DNA of 64,000 bases from Baylisascaris procyonis (GCA_037389465.1 JAZARR010000221.1:2396501-2460500); one strand, 5' to 3'. Numbered from the stretch's first letter, positions 36,921 through 50,420 are shown. Notes: a model not told the origin generated them from the letters alone. Numbers and translations are program-made.

Positions 36921-39900
36921 TTACGTATGTTTCGCGTCGGGATTACGGCAAATTGAATGCACGGTGATTACTGTTGAACCATATGAGGTGACCATTTCCG
37001 TACAGCAACCGATCAAACGATAAATGGGCTCACGTTTGCGTTTACGTTGACGTGATTTTAGGACGATGCGTAATGGTTCGACCCCTCTAAAAATTTTTCC
37101 CAAAATTAACGATCTCTCTTAAAATTACTATAGTCATCGGTCGATGCAAATGAATGCAAATTATAAAGTCATGAATACCATCACTGCCATCTCAACAGTG
37201 AAATCAATGGAAAAGATTCATCAACCAACAAAACAAATAATAAGTTTCTTCATAATTATTATAATTGCTGCGGCATGACGATCGATAAACGAAAAAAAGG
37301 CTTTAAAAAAGAGAAATTATCAATAATTTTGTTATTAAACGAGTTGCGTCGAGAATTCTCAATCGAAAATTTCCTACAAACCATGGTCGAGGTTGCAGTC
37401 GTTATAAAGGCACTTACCTTGTATTGCTTAAAGAATTATGGAAGTAGGAATGTGCACTTGCAGCGAGATGCATGACATCAACATTGAGACAGTCGTGCAA
37501 CTCCAAATGTGTTAGTCGACCACAATACTAAAAAAGCTCTTCTTCAGAAATAGCGCAATATGCAATAGAATAGCATCTTCTTTGGAAAAAGAAGACATCG
37601 ACCAAGAGAGTGCTCAACATTTCAGAAGTGCAAAGAAGCATAAATAAAATTAGAAAAAAAAATTGAAAAACATTGAAAAATGAAGTTCATTAAAATGTCC
37701 AGAAATGAATCTGATAAAAGTGGAGTGGCTTGAAGAACTATAATAGGCCAAACTGCACTCAAAATATAATGTAATTCGAACGAACGCGAAATAGCTGCGT
37801 GAAGGTATGCGCGTCGATGGATTCCGGACACACGAAACGATCATCGATACTGTAGATAAGCGTAAAAGAAGTGAGTGACGGCAATACCGCAAATATCGAA
37901 CAGAGAATCCGATGTGACACATCACGCACAATTGACAAACGCAACCTAGATTTCATTCAGAATTACAGTAAAACGATTTCATTACAGTAAATTACAGCAA
38001 AACACAGTATAAAACACCATCTTCAAGTTCAAATGCTCGAACCTATACCTGCTCTTGTAATTTCATTCGGGCTGAACTTTCCAAAACGACTACAAAACCT
38101 TTCATGCGCATTCACTAGTAAATTAGCAGTGCATCCTTATAGTATCTACGAACAAAAATATATACTGCTTCTTTTCACTACACATATATACTCAGTCACT
38201 TAACGCAAAACGTGATCAACCAGTCATCTTCAGTATCAGCTGAACTCCTCAAAAGAATCTGATGAAACTTTGTAAACACAAAAAATTCGATGATTTGACG
38301 ATCCGCTTTCACATAACTTGCAGGGCATCAAAGACACGAACTTTAGTGTTTTGAGAAGCCAAAAATAACGCTGGAAATGACATAAACTTCTGCTCCAAAA
38401 AAGAAAAGGGTAGCGCGGAAATGATAAATAACGAAAAAATTGAATGATTCAATAGGCAAACATTCAAATTAATGCATAAAATCCAGGAGCAAACGTTCGC
38501 AATACACATCGTTGAATTAATTACAAAAATACGCATCATGATCAACGAACAGCTCGATTTAATAACGCACATCAAGAACACACGAATTAAATGTCAGCGG
38601 ACTCTGACAGATACACTCGCAACCAATTTGCAGTAAGCAATATGCCATTAAGCGATCTTCTGCCCGCTTAAATTTGCAGTTTATTGCATATAGCCAACAC
38701 GATGACGTCATGCATCTCTGCTAATTGTGGCTTTTTATGAAGATTATAAAGTATGTCTTACTGGATAGCACACCATCGCCTTATGCATGAACTCTTCTAA
38801 AACTTCATGCCCTGTGAAAAAAATATCATATGAATGGATATCACAGTAGTCAAAAACAATCCCACTTCAAATCGCATGATTACGATAACAGCAAGGTTTA
38901 ATGCACATTTGGAGAACATGCCCGAAGGATATGAAGAGACGGAGCAACAAGCTTTGTCCAATTTCAACGAAAACATCATGTTTGATGTATATCATGACCC
39001 TTTACATTAAAATGATAACACAGACAATTAAACAGAGAAAACGAGGGCAGTATCAGATAAAAAACTAACGATGTGAGATTGTTGGAGAGAGCTGAATTCG
39101 CGAAGAGAGTGGCCACATCTCGAGGCAGGGCACAAGTCCAAAGCGAGAGATGTGTTAGTGATGGGAAATGCGCTAATGACTCAAGTGCTCGAACTCCAAA
39201 CCACTCATCGCTATCATCTAGTAAAGCCGCAATACGCAGATTCAGGCGACTCAATGGACGTGAAGAACCGATCGCACTGCAACGTTACATCAAAGTACTA
39301 AGAATAAAACAATTAGGAGGGAAAGGAAGGGGGAATGAAATGCATTCTAAAAGCAGCAAAAGGTCGAGAAACGGGATGAATGTGATTTAATGTGCGATGT
39401 CATATCAGTAAGTGAGTTAGTTCTATTTTCAGCATACAGTAAACTTTACTGACATTCCTCTTACAATTACTAAGTAGTCTATGGGATTTTTACAATGTTC
39501 CAGCATTTCTTACTGCTTATAGAAAGATTGATGCTAGCGACATCTGAAACTGATATGGAGCACAGCTCACAGCTCGACACAAGATGAAAAGTGGGCCAGC
39601 CGCCTCAGATTTGACACTGGCAACTTTTTGGTATGCAAAATGAAACTACACGACGGCCACACAGAACTCATACATGCCCCACTGCATAAAAAGCTTAAGA
39701 TATCGATTTAATAGCAAACCATCAGAGGAACCTGAACACTGAATGCTCCAAAAAATTTTGCTTCGTGTATCTATGTTCGCTTACTGCACCTGCTTGAATA
39801 AAAAAGCTTATGCGAGAGGGGGGGGGGGGGAGTGGGATTGCATTTTTGTACGGCCTTATTTCTCATTTTTGTGATCACTTACATAGGCATTTGTTAAGTA

Positions 39901-42900
39901 AGCTGCAAATTTATTTCACAAAAGACACCATTTGCATGCAAGAGTGGCATCAAATTTCTATGGGGACTTAACAAAGGTCATCGAAAACGGTAAACTTTCC
40001 CAACAGGGGCTTTCTTTTTATAATATGACATAACATACGAAGCAACGAGTTGTTTGAATATCCATTTGTTATGTAAATGCCTAGAAAAACAAAAAGAAAA
40101 TAGAGTAAATAGAAATGAAACAGCCGTTATACGAAGTTTTCGAAATAAGAAATCAGTGGTAAGCACTTTCCACAAGTTTGCTCGTTAAAATAGTAATCCA
40201 CAATTATTCTCAAAGATACAAAAGCAATGAAACATCCCCTCATGTTTTTCCCTAGACGGCCGATCGGCTGCACAAGCTCTCAAACAGAAACCCATTTTTA
40301 GCCATATGCGATTGGCTGTAGAAGAAAGTCAAATTATATATTCTAAGGCGACTTCAACAATCCAAAATAGCTAGAAAAACGATCGGTCGGAAAAAAGTGC
40401 AGCTTGAAAACATATGAGTTACATAGCACACCCGCCAATTTCCATCATTCTCATACGTGCACAAAGAAACCAATATATGATGACGACACGATGGGCTTCT
40501 TGCGAAATCACAGAGACGAAATTTGACAGACGCGGAAATTGAAGAGATGGGATGGGGAGGGATGGAACGGGAAGAGAAGAGAGGAGAAAGACAGTGGAAC
40601 CCATAATTCGGTATTACGTTTACAGCAACCCTCGAACTTGGTTAATCGAATAGTAGCTATGTCAAATATCAACTTGAAGCATTCACTCACCACAAGTAAT
40701 GGTAAACGCGTTCTTCGTCGACTCTGTAGTTGGTGTCAAACGATATGTCCAGCTGCTCTAGCTCCAGATATACATCTGCCAGATAAGCCAGGAAATCGTG
40801 CACAAACTCAGTCCGCACATATTTACAGTCGAAATGTACACCACCGGCATCGATGCCCCCATTCGAAGGTGATGAAGTCCCACCCATATTTGATGGCTTC
40901 AAAAGGCAATTTTTAAAACTCACGTTCAGCTATTCGCGCGAATACATCGGCTAAGCAACAAGTCACAATAGACGACTAATGAGCAGAAATTTTCATCAAT
41001 ACACCGTATAACTTCTAATAGAACCTTTCCATAAGCACTCCTTCCTATCCCCCTTCCCCAAGGATTATACTTCAGAAGGAAAGGCCACGATGGTTAGAGT
41101 GCACAATCCTTTATTGAACAACCGAAATTTTTCTTGATTTTAGAAAAAACAGGTATAATTCGACAAGACGAATTGTGATCTCAATAATATATGTAGTTTT
41201 TAAAAATATCTCAAGGCTTCTGTTAAACTTTTTTAACGTCACTCGTCATAGTCAATGATTCTCTATTCCGGACCACATAGTAGCTCTATTAACATAACAC
41301 GAAGCTGATGTGAATAACAGGTTTCACAGGAATGTTTCTAAGTCCTTAATAAAACAATTAAATTCGAAATATTTTCATAAAACATTTGTGATGATCTGAG
41401 AAGATTTAACAAATTATCTACGAAGAAGTGATTAATTTATTAAGAAAAAACTTAGAATTTACCTGTTTGAGCAATAATGAATAAACTTTCATGTGCGGAC
41501 TATTTGGGAATAAGGCCGATACGTTAGCCGGCATTGTATAACAATCCAAACGAAAAGTACGCAATTCAGTCATCGAACGTGCAACAGCTCTGAAATTAAG
41601 TGATGCAAATGGGGTTTCCCAACTCATAACCAGAAATAACACGTGAACAACGTTGACTGGATTACATATTGATAATCGAGAGAGCACCTAGTGACTGCCC
41701 CTTGATTGTCTTATAACCTTTAAGATCCTCAGAAAAATTTTACACCTATACTTCTCCTTCCAAGGAACAACTGATCAAGTGAACTCACATCAGACTACGT
41801 TAATTTTGCTTCATACGGATTTATCAGTATGAACAGCGACACAGAATAAAAAAAGTGGGAGCAGTATCATCCGTATGCCACTATTTTGCAGTCCCAATTA
41901 GAGTACTTAACTTTATTTTACCATTCCATACTTCTATTCTCTCCTTCCAACCTTCTTAATTCAACATGCTTAAAGAGTCGTAGGGCACTAGCATAACGGT
42001 AAGCATCTCTTCTCAGAGAGGAGGATTACACTCTGAGCGTCCCAGGTTCACAAATTTTTCCTATTTTTTTGCTTAGGGAAATGATATCTTAATATCGACA
42101 TGAGCCATATTCAATATGTGGCTATCACCAACGCATTAACATCACGCTAATAAAGACTTTGACATCTCATTATCTGAAAGCAACATGGAGCACCGTTTTC
42201 ATGAAGTCTCCAAATTTACAGTTTAACCCCGTCGAGAGATAAGAAGAGTTCAGTGAAGTAGGAAAAGTCGTGTTATTTTAGCAGTTATCGTTAACAAAAG
42301 AAATTAGGAAAGGAATCTAAATAGAAACTCAGCAATTATCCACTTAAGCACATAATAAGGCTAACTCAAATAACAATAGAATAAAGGGAACATCAATGCG
42401 TAAACATTACCGCATTCCATTGTTGAGTTCATCTTGAGCTTGATAACTAATAGTGAGTGATTGCAATTGTGCTAATTGATGGCTATATTCTTTAAGCAAA
42501 TGCGTCATTGCCCCTCCATTCACATCCGTTATGAGACGCAATTCACGAAGATTTACACATCGCTGACATATACTGCAACCAATTATTGCTTTTCAACTAC
42601 ACCTGTCATAAAATGAACACTTAATTACAGGTGTAAACATTTGTATATCGGGAAACATATGCAATTTAAGCGATGAATGACAAAAGGTGTGCTTTCCAAC
42701 TTATAAGTGATGCATCTGCATTGAAATTTACAAAGAAACTTCAAAGACTTTACAACACTTTTTTAAAAGATAATGAGGAAATGTTAATTATATGCATTAA
42801 TAAGCACAATAGAAGTAACGAAATAAAACAACTCACCTGAAGAGTACATGTCTGCCGATGTTGATATGCGGAATGAAGAAGTCGATGTTTCTAAGATAGC

Positions 42901-43522
42901 GACCGCATTTCTGAAGGAATCCACAAACATGATGGTCGTCGATGGGCCGAATGTGGAACGAGTCGGTAACCGTCGATGGAATATCCGCAGATGTCATATT
43001 CTGCCACGAACAATCTAATAGTTTCTTCCACGTTGCCGATACACGCTCAAGGCGAACTCGGCATCTGTATATATCAAACGTATATTGCAGCAACCAATTT
43101 CAAAAGCATCAAAGAAATCCTATGCATCCAAATCGACGAATCTCGTTTTCAACTACCACTCGTAACAATGCACCGATTCATAGATGTGAGTACGCTACCT
43201 TTTTTGAGGAAAGGCATGAAACATGTCAACAGCAACTGAAGTTACTTTTACCGACTCTCCGAAGGAGCATAACCTATACTACCTTTGCGATATCACAATT
43301 TGGAAGAACTTTGAAACAGACTTTGGAAGAAACCTGAAGTGGGGAAATTTAGACTACGGTTCAGAGTGCTGAACGTTTGATACGAGTTCAGTTTCACTTT
43401 TGGGAAAGTATGACAATCTATAACGATTACTTTGATGGTAAGTATGACAGAATTTTTTTCTGAATATGTGGAGGAAGCTGATCGAAAGGGAAGTAATCTT
43501 CCATGGGCTCATCATCAGACAT
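36921..43522 (-). CDS. F-box/leucine-rich-repeat protein, nine exons, 485 aa
   Basis: Exons on the minus strand: 43522-43431, 43064-42837, 42572-42411, 41589-41463, 40896-40691, 39276-39070, 37945-37786, 37527-37418, 37086-36921. All phases agree. After MSDDEPMEDY comes an F-box at about residues 11-51: FPFDQLPPHIQKKILSYLPS then CRVRLERVSATWKKLLDCSW. Leucine-rich repeats follow (CVNLRELRL, LQSLTISY, MTELRTFRLDCY, FPSLTHLSLWTCAL, LTSLRLSIV, CGRLTHLELHDCLN). The tail is basic (LKSRQRKRKREP). F-box proteins link SKP1-CUL1 ubiquitin ligases to substrates bound by the repeats; the substrate is unknown. TTTCAG at 43607-43612 on this strand, 84 bases before the ATG, suggests trans-splicing. Weak points are the GTTCGT donor after 37786 and the AAG acceptor before 40896. 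Confidence 0.8.
41980..42060 (+). repeat. tRNA-like degenerate element (pseudo-tRNA or SINE head)
   Basis: TAGCATAACGG at 41989-41999 fits the Pol III A box. GGTTCA at 42045-42050 is half of a B box at tRNA-like distance, and T-rich sequence follows. The anticodon arm does not fold into a standard seven-base loop, so this is at best a decayed tRNA or SINE. It lies in intron 3 of the F-box gene. Confidence 0.3.
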
Positions 43523-43606
43523 CGATGGTGACACCGCAAACGAGACCAATGGCGGACTCAACGACTGCAGCGATGACGTCGATGGTACCGAACTTAGATC
43601 GACATT

Positions 43607-43612
43607 CTGAAA
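43607..43612 (-). promoter_or_regulatory. Probable spliced-leader acceptor of the F-box gene
   Basis: ATATTTCAG on the minus strand opens an 84-base leader ending at ATG 43522. The first ATG after the acceptor meets a stop within three codons, so MSDDEPM is the likely start. Confidence 0.45.
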
Positions 43613-44642
43613 TATCAACTCATTTGCAATGTCACCTCAGTGAACATTTGCATTTCGCATCAATCCCCTTTTCTATAAATGTCTGTCAGTAAGTGGAAAT
43701 AGTTTTCTTACTCTGACAACAAGAACAAAAACCAAAGAGGACTATCGATTAGACCGACTACCCAAAAATTCGCTACTGCGGACCTTTAGCCGTGTTTGAC
43801 CTTAACTTCAACTATATTTATGATTTAAAGTCTGGACCTGACTCCACTTTTCGAATGAATCAAAACCATTTTCTAATCTTGATTTTCGTCTCAATATCGA
43901 CAACTACATTCCAAAATAAAAGAATGCATCTCGATATATTAACAGCAAAAATCCAGGTACAACCCCATTATGTTGCATTCACTCTCAGAATTCAACTTTA
44001 AACTGGCAATAAAGCTGAAATTGCAGCTACTAAAGTTAACTGGTACTTGAAATATCTATGTCGTCAGAGTGGATAACGTTATTAACCCGAACCTTTAGCG
44101 CAAAAATTTAAAAAAAACAAACAAACAACAAATAATGAAGCAATACAGCGAAACTGGCACGATGAGCGCTTTTTAGAAAATAATGGAATACTTGCAATAA
44201 TGCAATAATTTTATAGTCAAATTGATTGCTGACACAAATTTCACACTGAAAGGGAATTTTTCTGCCATTCAATTGTTTGCACAATGCCACTTGATCATCA
44301 CTAATATGCATATTATGCCTGGGCACGTTTATGTACTTATGATTCGTTATGCAGTCGACAGAAGACCCACCATTTGGTAAAAGAGACTGAACTGTTGTGG
44401 ACATTATATTCACCAAATTATGCAACACTCGCTTTATTGGTTCCCGCTTTAGAGGCAAACAGGCAGATAAACACATTCACAGATGCATACATGCATATCT
44501 TGTCATAACGGACCTTGCAAATGCGGACTGAAAAGTGCATAAAGGTGAAAAATGTTCCCAACTTAAGGTTAAAACTGATAAATAATCAGACAAAGATATA
44601 ACATCGCGGCAATATGCTACTCAAAAAAGCAACAAAAGCGCA
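43613..44642. other. No supported gene
   Basis: A 122-codon minus-strand frame (44108-44476) contains a CEIC-type pair but lacks splice sites, promoter or family resemblance. Otherwise nothing is visible. Confidence 0.35.
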
Positions 44643-44768
44643 TTAAGAGCTTGCCTCGGCGTCGTCATCTTTTTGCTTCCTCTTCCGTTTTTTCAACGAC
44701 ATCTTCCGGTTATTGCCTCTGCGTCGACTCGAACGCAACTGCCCCACTTTGCCCGTCTGATTGCGCAT
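44643..44768 (-). CDS. Small basic ORF (41 aa) or last exon
   Basis: MRNQTGKVGQLRSSRRRGNN leads to a lysine/arginine tract (KKRKRKQK) and an acidic end (DDDAEASS). The basic tract looks like a nuclear or nucleolar signal. A GAGTTTCAG acceptor lies 20 bases before the ATG, so a trans-spliced single-exon mRNA is possible. Alternatively it is the last exon of the gene beginning at 46004, but that exon leaves in phase 1, and joining it to this acceptor would put a different frame in use. I recognise no family. Confidence 0.3.
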   Translation of the reverse strand: MRNQTGKVGQLRSSRRRGNNRKMSLKKRKRKQKDDDAEASS

Positions 44769-45913
44769 AACCCGTTGCGCCTAAACCCTGAAACTCGACG
44801 CGATATTTAATGCTAATCAAGGTGACATTTGCCTAGTTCGCTCTGCGAATCGGGTCTTTAATGCAATGATCAAGCGCTCACTGCGCAAAACTTCGCAGTT
44901 GGGATTGTGCTTGTTGTGTTAGATGGGGCATTTCAAGGTGTTTTTGACTTGAGATACTCTGTTTGGATGACTGCTTTTGCTAGTTTCCTTCATTGCTATT
45001 TTAGCTGGGGTTAATTAAGCTGGATTCAATGGTATGGAAAAGGATGGGAAGGGGAGGAGGAGAGGGAGCGGGAGGTGGGAATTTCACCGGCGTTGCCTCA
45101 CTTGGATTTCACCACAAACTAGCTGCTGCCTCACAGCAGAAATGTTACCATTTTATTAGTGCTTTTCTGCTATACAGCTGGTAGAAAATGAAGGAGGGAA
45201 GTGGATTAGAGAAAAATAAGATGAAATAAAAAAGTCAGTAACATTACAAAAAAAAAAGATAAGAACAACTTAAGTATAAAAAATGAAAATTTTCAGATAT
45301 GCTAATTGTAAACAGAGAAGCAATTGCTCTATAGAAAGCGGCTAAAGAAATGTTACTACAACGCTCAATGAAATGTGGACAGCTTTACAATACATACACA
45401 GCGCTGATGAAACGAGTTTTTATTCTTAATGTAATTTTTATTATTTCATCAATTTCTGCTTGCAATTGATAATCTCTCGCTTTTTTTTTTTAAACTGTAG
45501 TTTCTTATTGATTACGATTTTGGCATTGTTCGCTTACTGTCGGAATTTATTGCTTGTAATTTGTTCTTTTTTGTTGTAATTGAAAATATGCTAGATTTGC
45601 TTTTTGTTGCAGCAGCCATGTTTTGTCACATATAGACTAGGCAAAATGCTGTTATCCCAGAAATGTATCTAATTGGATAGGATCTCTATCAGAACAAGAC
45701 AGTTAAAAGCACCAAATTCTGATAGGGACCACCAAGTTTCTTCTCACTCTCCGAAATCGCTGTGCTCATAGTCTCTATGCAATAATATAACCTAATAGCT
45801 GTCAACGTAAAACTGCCTACACAAATAAAAAAATCAAAGATCCGATGCAAAAAAAAGGCGATGCTGAATTTCGAAACGCCACTTTTGGCATCGGCCCGCG
45901 TTTGGCGTCTTAC

Positions 45914-46004
45914 CAAGTGCGTCCACAATGCGTTTGCGGTCTAGCGTCGCGTGTGCTGATGCGAGTGCCTCGACGTGGGTGGGAGAACGCAACGTGCGAG
46001 CCAT
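45914..46004 (-). CDS. Likely first coding exon of an unassigned minus-strand gene
   Basis: ATG at 46004 begins MARTLRSPTHVEALASAHAT and the frame stays open through LDRKRIVDAL to a consensus donor (CTTG|GTAAGA) in phase 1. The exon and its 5' flank are rich in CpG (45870-46070), like a promoter. A possible second exon, about 45818-45767, enters and leaves in phase 1 (GACAG acceptor, GTGAGA donor, MSTAISE). The continuation beyond that is unresolved. The plus-strand frame over the same bases lacks splice sites. Confidence 0.4.
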
Positions 46005-49000
46005 TCCAAATTGCGGTTCTATGCCTACCGTGTTGCTCTTCGGTTTTCGGTCGCTCAGCTTGGTGACAGCTCTTTGAGGGAGTGTCCGTAAATGTGGGAG
46101 TTGCTGCCAGCCGTTGAAATCTTTATTGTTTTTAATTTCATGTGGCTTGTGCGTAATCCATTATGGCCTAATGAACATACGATATTCATCATCTTATTCG
46201 TTAAAGGCCTAGCTCTACTTTGATACAAGCTGAAATGCTTGATTGAATTCGTATTTATGCATAGTTATTCATATGGCGTACATACATATGTTGAATAGGA
46301 GAGATGACGGCGCTCATGTTAAAATAGAGCGCTTTACGGTTGCAACAGTTTATTTAAACATTGGGAAAAGGGTTCATGAAGTAGTTAGGCTATGTTTCGA
46401 GTCGTTAGTGTAACTCAATAAATTGTTTAGTCTGTATTTAAGGATATCACCACTATAAATGCTTCATGGCAACTTCTTTTCTCCCACGTAAGTTCAGTTC
46501 TAACTTGAAGTTTTTGAAAAGCAAGCCCTTTTTAGTTCATACAACCAAAGTCACACTATTCACTTCAAGTGGAGTCCATTTATCGGAAAGTTAAGTTATT
46601 AATAGATCTTTTAAAATGCCGCCAAACGTCTGCTGGAAGTAGAATTAGGAAATTTGGCAGAAACAGTTCAAGAAATGGCGAATTGTCGTGGTGCTAAAAC
46701 ATAAGGTAATGCTTGAAATGCGATTATTTAAAGGTGATTAAAATCTGGAACATGCATACAATAAGCAACTTTTGTGTTCAATTTGTTTCTATCTCTGTAC
46801 GGTATTCCCAGCTTATATTCGATAAAATCTCCACTTAACGCATGATGCAAGAGGAAATGCTAAATTCAAAAAAAAAAAGAAACATGTTATAATATATATA
46901 AACTTTTTTGTAAAATGTTCGAATAGGGTTTATATCGTGTAGTGGTGCTTTGCTGCGATATATTCTCTTTGCTAAGGGGCATTGTTTTTGCAGGGAGGTG
47001 GGGGAACAGAGCAAAGGTAGAGGGGGTAAGAAAAGAAGGGAGTAGGGCTACCGCCCCTTTATGATTTGTACAAGCAAATGTTTCAAAAACTATCTGATCA
47101 TATAACAAAAAAAAAAATGAACCTGTTCTGCTTGATCGTACAATTATCCCTTCCACACAAAATATACGTCTCGTCGAACGCATTCATCAGTGTTAGTGTG
47201 TGCTTGGATCTAGTCTAAAGCTGCTTTCTGAATATTTGAGCCTCGCGTTCTCCATCCGTCCCCCCCCCCCCCCCCTCTCACCTTTGAGATTCGTTACCAA
47301 CATATTTTAAATCTTTTTGTTAGTGGGTTTTTCGCCCATATTTGAGTGCTATGTTCACATCGGTATTGTTATTATGACAGTGAATTTTTTTCATCGATTG
47401 GGGAAGTATAATTATTGTCGTATATTTTCCTAAATCAATCTTGAGGTGAGAGGAGGAGACAGGAGTGGAATTGGGGAAGTTTGATGCAAAAGTGTCATTC
47501 AGAAGAAGATGAAGGGAACAACAACATTCTAAAGGGAGTGACGACGTAATTTGCCTGAGGTCGTTTGGCCTATAAGTGGGAAATCATTCAATGCCTAAAC
47601 GAAAGCCTTCAAAGTGTTTGAAGAGGATTAACAGCCTTCTAGACCAGTAAACGTCATTAGCAAAGTTTTATTTCAATTTTGTTCTGTTTCAACTTCCCGA
47701 AGTGAAGAAACGTAAAAAGTGTCGAACAAAAACGGCAAAAAGCAATAAAAGATTGGCAAAGCGCATTCCAGGCGATTAAATATTAAATAGGTGAGAGCAA
47801 CAGTAATGTTAAGATGGAAATGGCTAGAAAGATAAGCAAATGGATGCATTAACGATATCGATATGAAGTAGTTTCTGGACTCGTGCGGCACGAAGATGCA
47901 AATTGTGCAGAGCATTAATTGTGTTGCAACATTTTTTTTTTTTGTCAACGATGCCACCTCGATTACGAGAGGGAAATAGCCTGAATTATTTGGGAGCAGA
48001 ATGTCGAGAAAACCGAACGTAATTTTATAACAAAGAGGCGGGTGAAAGCTGAGCGTGCGATATCCCAGATTAAAGGTTTTTCGCCAGGAGATGCAATTTG
48101 CCTGAGGTGGTCGATGGTAAACTTTGTGAAAAGCAATACGGATGGAGTGTTTCTAAACGTTCTCTAAAAGCTAATATCAGCAACCAAATGAGAAGACTCT
48201 ACAGGACAGAATGGGGCCGCATTAAATTATGAACATCTGAAAATGCTGAATACATCTGTGCTGCAAAGCGTGAAGAACACATTTTGCAGTTTTCGACAAT
48301 CCTTTCAGCAGCGCTTAATCTATAAAGGGAAGAAGTTCACCTCCTAGCGTGGGAAAACGTTCATGTCGGAAGTTGATATGAACCGTACGGCATTTTTATG
48401 GGGGGAAACATTTGACTGCCATAAATCCGATCAGTTGGCGAATGCTTCAAAGTCCTTTCATAGGATATAGAAGTCATAGACAGGATCATGCAATGGACGA
48501 TAAGTGGTGACGTCTTTAGCAAAGAGTTTGGTATTGCTGAGAATATTATTAGAAGTAAAATTATTGCATATGGGCAACAAAACTTCTTATGGGATGTCAC
48601 CATGATTTGGGTATCGAACGAAGTGATGAATGCCGATTGTAACTTGCAAGCTTCGCCCATATAAAAACGCCGACAATGCCATATCTTTCGAGTTACTATC
48701 GTGGCAGACGGTGTCAGAGACCTTCCCCTAATCCTTGTACACAACTTCAGTGTGAATTCTCTAAACACCAAGTTGCTCACAGGAATAAGCTGCAACTTAG
48801 ACTGGTGGGGATGAAAGCAAACTGTTATGGAGTTTAGAAGATCCCTTCCTATAAAATGATTCCTTATCGCGTCTCAGATAGCTATATCGAAGGCGTGACA
48901 AATAAGAGAGGTTTGTACCATCCGTTTAGAAAAACGAAGAAAGTTTGTAGCATTCGTTTAGAAAAATAGGAGGTTTGAGGAGGTTTTCCTAGCATCCGTT

Positions 49001-49080
49001 CAGGACTCTCTCCCATATAGAGCAAATAAGCATATGTTTCCGAACTGCAGATATGATGTTTGGGCCTGCGTAAACCTATT

Positions 49081-49167
49081 TTCGATGGCCACCTTCAGGC
49101 AATCGTTCAAGCTAATAACGCGCCAAAGGGGATTTTTTGTTTGGGAGACATGAATGCCGGCCGATAA
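49081..49167 (+). mobile_element. Fragment of a non-LTR element AP endonuclease
   Basis: The frame FDGHLQAIVQANNAPKGIF ends CLGDMNAG then a stop. The order 'short amphipathic helix, PKG, hydrophobic strand, GDxNA' matches the GDFNA block of APE-type LINE endonucleases. The fragment is short and decayed, and its link to the reverse transcriptase remnant at 62.5 kb is unproven. Confidence 0.4.
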
Positions 49168-50355
49168 CAAAATGTCAGAAGTTTCGGGATGACTTCACAG
49201 CCGCAGCTAAAAATGGCGCAGATGTCCCTATTTCCTCTGCAGTACCTCCGCAACGGGCATAGATTAAAGAGTTTCGATTTTGTGGTTTTTCTTCCGCGTA
49301 ACTCAGCTGTCTTCTAAGGTAGCGAAGTGAAGCAGCACAGGAGCATGTTAATTGTGGATATATCTAGTGAAATGGCTGCAAAAGCATCATCAAAATGGGC
49401 TTTAGTGCTATCGTTGCACAAGCATGTGCGCTTAATGCCTAATGCCATCCACACTTATTGATTGGTCTATTGATGCACGCTTGCCTTATTCGGATGGCTT
49501 TTCTTCGTTCTTTGCTTTTATTCTGTCGATAAGTCATGATGTCGGTAGTAAGCCGACTGCACCAACGTTGGTCCCCTTAGGCTATATGGGGTTCGAAGTA
49601 GTAGATTGTTTAAAGCCTTTTTCCATTTTGAACAACACGTCTTTTGAAATAGAGGGTTGAGAGGAGGTGGAACGTGATGTGCCGCATATTTGCAGATTTT
49701 TTTAATGACACTTCGCAATGACTAAGAAGTGAAAGTGTAAGTGTGCAACATCTACGGTGGCACGGCCTCATACTATGTTGGTTATTGCAAGAGCAACCGA
49801 TCCTTCTCCATCCACCCATTCCAACGGTCTCCTCTCCCCGTGTTCTCTTCCTCACCCTCACCACTCTGGGCTATCACAATCTCAGCACTGTGTTGTTCAC
49901 CTCCTAGAAATTTCACTTATCCAGTTTTCTGATTGCACTCACATTTTATGTTGGAGCTGTCGCGCAGTACCTACTTGAAAGTAATTGTAATTTTTTAAAT
50001 GAAATCCATCTCCATCTTTTATCCTTCTACCTTATACCGTGTTTGATACCATAGGCGCGCTGATCCTTCCCTACCCACTCATTCCCGCGGTTTTTGCTTA
50101 AGATTTTTTGAAAGCAGTCAAATTTCTAAGTTTACTTTATTGTCGTTGCATTTAACTAAGCTTATCGGAGGATCCCAAAAATGTGCTTTTTTGAAACATC
50201 CTTGAGACTCTGCTAAGTGCAATTTTTTACACTTTCTTCATCCGAAGATAAAAATCACATCTTGCGAATGATCTTCGCCTTCGTGGATAGCGAATCGGGC
50301 ATCTCTTTCCCATCTCATCCGCGCAGTCGAACTTGCCACACTTTCAACAATTTTA

Positions 50356-50420
50356 GAGTGTTGCGTTTTACACTGAAAGAAGGAAAGATAAGTTGCGTTT
50401 ACGCTGAAAGAAAGATTCAA
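50356..50420 (+). promoter_or_regulatory. Imperfect direct repeat just upstream of the first V-ATPase gene
   Basis: TTGCGTTTTACACTGAAAGA and TTGCGTTTACGCTGAAAGA occur about 34 bases apart, 40-100 bases before the ATG. They could be paired factor sites or a small duplication. AACGACTTGTAG at about 50440 could be the trans-splice acceptor. Confidence 0.35.

Noticed and set aside
44108..44476. 122-codon minus-strand ORF with CEIC motif
   Set aside because: A single CxxC pair is not evidence of a zinc finger, and no gene context supports it.
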